NCBI GenBank assembly: GCA_030141605.1
Contig: JAQGDQ010000175.1
Coordinates: forward strand, 186,001 to 250,000
Source: Tubiluchus corallicola
Taxonomy: Eukaryota; Priapulida; Priapulimorpha; Priapulimorphida; Tubiluchidae
Reading direction: 5' to 3'
Length of the DNA: 64,000 nt
The first letter of the stretch is position 1, and every line of letters starts with the position of its first letter. Below, piece after piece: positions 60,601 through 64,000 of the stretch. The notes beneath the pieces were generated by a model that saw only the letters and a list, made by a program, of their open reading frames with translations, was not told the DNA's origin and made no database searches. The position numbers and the translations under genes are program-made.

Positions 60601-63081
60601 GTGTTCTAAAATGCGCCTTTTACATTTATGAATGAATATGAAAGTATACACATGTGACGCCCCTCAAACTTTGGCACCCTAGCTGTAACCTAGTTAGCCT
60701 ATTGCTTAAGATGCCCTTGGGTATGCTCGATGATCCATTTAATTTTGTGTGGCACTTAGTACAGGCCGCAAATACTGTCTTGTTATATTACTAGTGTAAT
60801 GAATGAAGATTGTATAATTGAAGCAGGTATTGTTGATAGATTGGCACATGTTCTGGCATCAGACCAATCAAACTTTGTCATGTACAAATCGCTTAACCCT
60901 AATTTAAGTGTATTAGATGTTTATGTTAATCCTTCGTTAGATTTAAAAATGTTAGAATACAGATGACTAGGTTTCGCTTCTCAGCTCATAACCTTCATAT
61001 AGAAATTGGTAGGTGGTCTAGGACATCACATCAACTGAGATTGTGGCCACAGAATATCATTTCATTTGTGAATGTACTGATACAGAGAATATGCATCAGG
61101 ATTATGCCAAATTAGATTTTAGTTGTTTATCAAATTTATTTATTTGCAATCTAAAGCTTATAGCAAAGACTGCTTTGTGTTGTTGCAAAACTGATATACA
61201 CAGAAGGCTAGTTTCTGTTTGCTATTTATCTAGGTAGAGTTTACTTGGTAAACTGTATCTACTTATTGTATTGTAATGGACTGTAAAACTGTTCCGCTTA
61301 TAATTCATTCTTGCAGTCAATAAATTACTACTACTACTACAGTAGGCGCCGCTTAACAGACTCATTTTGGGACGGAACTGTTTTGACCCTATCAACCGAC
61401 TATTACTGTATTACTAATATAGAAGTGTGAATCAATCAGCTTGGTATGCACTACAAAGGCTTTTAATGAATTCTAGAAATGAAGCAATGCCTGAACTCCT
61501 ATGTAGTCATTAAACAATATTAATTTATAAAGTGAGTTAATTAAAAAATAAAATAAAAAGGTTTACTTTTCTAAATCACACAAGTCTGTTTATTTTTACA
61601 GAAATAAGTCCAAGGTCGGCTGCTTAATTTTTTGCGACAAGTTGGGTCACAAAGTTCTCATAAGGATAAAAATTTTGAAAATCTGTTGTTGTATGATGCA
61701 TAAATTCTCGTAAAATACTTGGTGCTTGGCATGCTTAATCTGTTGGTAGAGCACGTGTTTCCCCGCAAATACCTTCGTCTGCAGTTTCGTTTAAGAACCT
61801 GCTTGCTGTCGACTTACTGTATTGTACCTATATCCTTGGCATAACAACAACAGCTAACTGATTAAGCTTTCTGAGAAAGGCAGCCAGATCTTCAAAACAA
61901 ATTGCTAAGTAAGTGATTAAATGTTTAGTTTCCAAGAATTCTTGGATAACAAGATCAAAGCAAGCCATTAGGCTAGCATATTAGTTCCTGTTTACAAACA
62001 AAACAGTACTTAACATGATTGTTACTTAACATGTATATTATAGGGCAAAAACGAACTAAGATGATATAAACGTTTTAAAAGCTTATTAGTCACACGAAAG
62101 CATCTTACTGAAACATGTGAAGTCACAAAAATATTGAGTCAATTATGCGGAGTTATTTGAGTCTATTTTCGACAGTTTTTGTATACATTTGAATAGGAGC
62201 GGCCCGTACCAGACGTTTTTGAGTCAATTAAGTGACTGAGTCTATTAACCGTGAGTCTAATAAACGGTGCCTACTGTGCTACTATATTTATAATTTTTAT
62301 ATTGTCTTGCTTTATGTTCTACTGGACTTTTCGTTACAGGCTGTATTGTGCCGAACTAATTCCAATAAACCCTGCTCAATACCACTTACTCAAGATCACT
62401 CTCCAACGCAGTATAATGAACGAATTAGAATAGAAAAGTCTGGGGGCTGTGTCAAGTAAGTGTCATTAAATAGCGAACATTTTTCAAGTATTTCAGTTTT
62501 TCAACTTTTGTCACATTTGCCAAATGGGTGTTTTTTACATTCTAATATGAATGCTTATTATGAACTGTACACATGTTGTTTACTTGTTTATTTCCTGCAG
62601 CCATCAAGCTACAAAAATTGTCACTTTTTCTGTTTAACTGCACAGCTGCTAGAGGTTCCTTAGAGTTATTGAGAAAAGTAGCATAGTGCTTCTTATTTTC
62701 AGAAACACAAATGTTGTCTATTTAAAATTGTATATCACAATCCATCCATGTACAACTAGCCCTAGCTTGCAGCCTTGAAAATTTTTACACTAAGACTTTC
62801 GTTACATGTCAATTAGCAAATTTGTTGACTTGCTCAATATTATATTACAAGTTGTAAGAGACTTTAATAGATTAATTTAAATACACTAAAACACTAGACG
62901 ATACTGTGAACATTAGGAATCTAAACAGAAGTGGCCACATTTCACTATTTTATTTTTGCAGAGATGGCAGAGTAATGGGCGTACTTGAAGTGTCTCGGTC
63001 AATAGGAGATGGTCAGTATAAAACTTGCGGCGTCTCTTGCATTCCTGATGTGAAACGGTGCAAACTCTCAGAAAATGACAG
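56744..63081 (+). CDS. ILKAP: ILKAP-like PP2C-family Ser/Thr phosphatase, 3' end outside the window
   Basis: A metal-dependent protein phosphatase; in vertebrates ILKAP binds integrin-linked kinase and dampens its signalling. Exons: 56744-56840, 57325-57448, 57909-58109, 59297-59384, 62340-62455, 62962-63081. All are GT-AG and in phase, giving 248 codons plus two bases; the human protein is 392 aa. After a basic N-terminus (KIKFLKRK) come GYSAERKGERDEMQDA (41-56), AFYAVFDGHGG (78-88, metal-binding D84/G85), KPIWKDGSTA (142-151), YIANLGDSK (162-170), DHSPTQYNERIRIEKSGG and GVLEVSRSIGDGQYK (215-229). The next part, with the ACDGLF metal-binding motif, is not found before 64000, so the gene is truncated by the window edge, not broken. 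Intron 4 is long and carries LINE and pogo-like insertions. Confidence 0.93.
56940..56985. mobile_element. Terminal fragment of the pogo-like element found complete at 61340-62276
   Basis: TCTATTAATCGTGAGTCTAG and GGTGAGCCTACTG match the right end of the 61340-62276 element, followed by TA at 56986-56987. The other end was not found. It lies in ILKAP intron 1. Confidence 0.6.
57632..57726. repeat. (TTA)n/(TTG)n microsatellite
   Basis: Compound trinucleotide run switching from TTA to TTG and back, in ILKAP intron 2. Confidence 0.95.
60790..61340 (+). pseudogene. LINE 3'-end remnant ending in a (CTA)n tail
   Basis: Broken frames read RMTRFRFSAHNLHIEIGRW and then EYHFICECTDTENMHQDYAK, the C-terminal Cys/His region seen after the RT domain in several LINE families. 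The sequence ends with AATAAATTACTACTACTACT, a microsatellite tail typical of such elements. It lies in ILKAP intron 4. Confidence 0.75.
61340..62276. mobile_element. pogo-like non-autonomous element (937 bp)
   Basis: CAGTAGGCGCCGCTTAACAG at the left and the reverse complement of the right end, CAGTAGGCACCGTTTATTAG, are terminal inverted repeats, with AGACTCA and GAGTCAA words repeated inside. The left flank is TA (61338-61339); the right flank is TG, perhaps a mutated TA. It is inserted directly in the (CTA)n tail of the LINE remnant. No transposase frame. Confidence 0.75.
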
Positions 63082-63546
63082 GTTAGTTACTGAAGTAAAA
63101 GTTATAGTTTTCAAAATATTTAAGTATGGGCAAAATTATTTCATTTAAACAAGATACTGAAGCAGGTGAATACTTCATATTGAATGCAAGTTCACATATT
63201 ACTGCTCAGATGTTCTTCAGTCTTAACTAGTACCATGAAATTTGTTAGTTTTCACAACCATATTCCAAAATATAGAATTTAGAATTCACCTTAGCCTAAA
63301 ATTTAGCAGGAATAAAAAATTATCAGAGTAAAAGCAGGGCTTCTCTACTGTGCTTGTGATCCTGGCTTGTTCTCATGCATGACTTCAGAGAACTATATTT
63401 ATTATTTATTATAATTGTTATGTTTTGCTTTTATGCAACTATAAGCTTGGATTTTTGCTTTGCTGGCAGTTGGACAGAAACGTGCTATGTATTCAAACAT
63501 ATTCCCGTTCAGTCTGCATTTTTCATTATTGATCGTATTACATGTA

Positions 63547-63819
63547 CAGTGGTCGACTTACGACCTGTTGCGACTTACGATTGTTTGACTTTATGACCGA
63601 CTGCAATTTCATTAATGAAGTATTCAAAATCAACTATAACTCATATTTCTTTTTATTTTTTAAACAAATTAATTTTAAATTACGATCTGTTTTTATAAGT
63701 TAATCGTATGTGCTGCCATACTTGGTGTGCATACGCACACATACGTGTCCGACTTGTGTCCAATTCATTTTGTGACCAATCCGCTGTGCCATTTGTGGTC
63801 GTAAGTCGACACCAACCTG
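63547..63819. mobile_element. pogo/Tigger-like miniature element (273 bp) with TA target duplication
   Basis: The left end CAGTGGTCGACTTACGACC matches the reverse complement of the right end, CAGGTTGGTGTCGACTTACG, allowing a short insertion. TA flanks both sides (63545-63546, 63820-63821). The interior repeats CGACTTACGA. No coding content. It lies in the ILKAP intron that runs off the window. Confidence 0.75.
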
Positions 63820-64000
63820 TATACTATTTCTGCGGTCATGTAAGAACTTTTTTTTGATGAATGATTGACAATAACAAAACTGAAAATACTTCTTACAAAA
63901 TCTATTTAATTTAAATTTGTTGTTACATTCAAGTACCACGAAGTGTAATGATAGTGTCGAAACTGCTGAGCAAAGGTTTCCCCAGGGAATACAGCTGCTG

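Noticed and set aside
1-64000. CRISPR arrays, bacterial operons, tRNA or rRNA genes
   Set aside because: No regularly spaced direct repeats, ribosome binding sites or intact cloverleaves. The window is clearly eukaryotic; the 38-bp tandem array lacks spacers.

Overview
This is an AT-rich nuclear genomic window from an animal, most likely an invertebrate metazoan. Three of its four genes are split into many small exons by GT-AG introns. The proteins are clear metazoan orthologues: NAXE, ANAPC5, a bubblegum-type acyl-CoA synthetase and ILKAP. The non-coding DNA is full of decayed hAT-like, pogo-like and other inverted-repeat DNA elements, LINE remnants, tRNA-like SINE pieces and microsatellites. 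I cannot fix the phylum from sequence alone.

Layout. (1) 1.6-2.7 kb, plus strand: NAXE, an intronless coding region behind a 5'UTR intron, with CRE-like sites just upstream. (2) 5.4-22.0 kb, minus strand, convergent with NAXE: ANAPC5 (APC/C subunit 5). Fourteen coding exons join in consistent phase and three short C-terminal exons are tentative. Its introns hold an inverted duplication with a nested hAT element, a second hAT-like element, and a degenerate satellite interrupted by a third. (3) 22-37.4 kb: gene-poor DNA with a 912-bp element bearing perfect 37-bp inverted repeats, a decayed relative beside it, two LINE wrecks, a small element with telomere-like repeats, and a duplicated exon-like segment. 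(4) 37.5-51.35 kb, plus strand: an ACSBG-type acyl-CoA synthetase whose predicted N-terminus carries an N-myristoylation motif. Its exon 8 is present twice in tandem as two 69-nt, same-phase, diverged alternatives. (5) 51.4-56.7 kb: LINE remnants and a pogo-like element nested in one of them. (6) 56.7 kb to the right edge, plus strand: the 5' two thirds of ILKAP, a PP2C-family phosphatase, cut off by the window end.

The genes are unrelated in function (NAD(P)HX repair, cell-cycle ubiquitin ligase, fatty-acid activation, protein phosphatase) and show no operon-like arrangement. The observation I rate highest is the ACSBG exon pair. It replaces the segment just after the LPLSHIAAQ motif, which lines up with the fatty-acid gate region that vertebrate ACSL1/ACSL6 also switch by alternative exons. 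This would give one bubblegum gene two versions of its acyl-tunnel segment.
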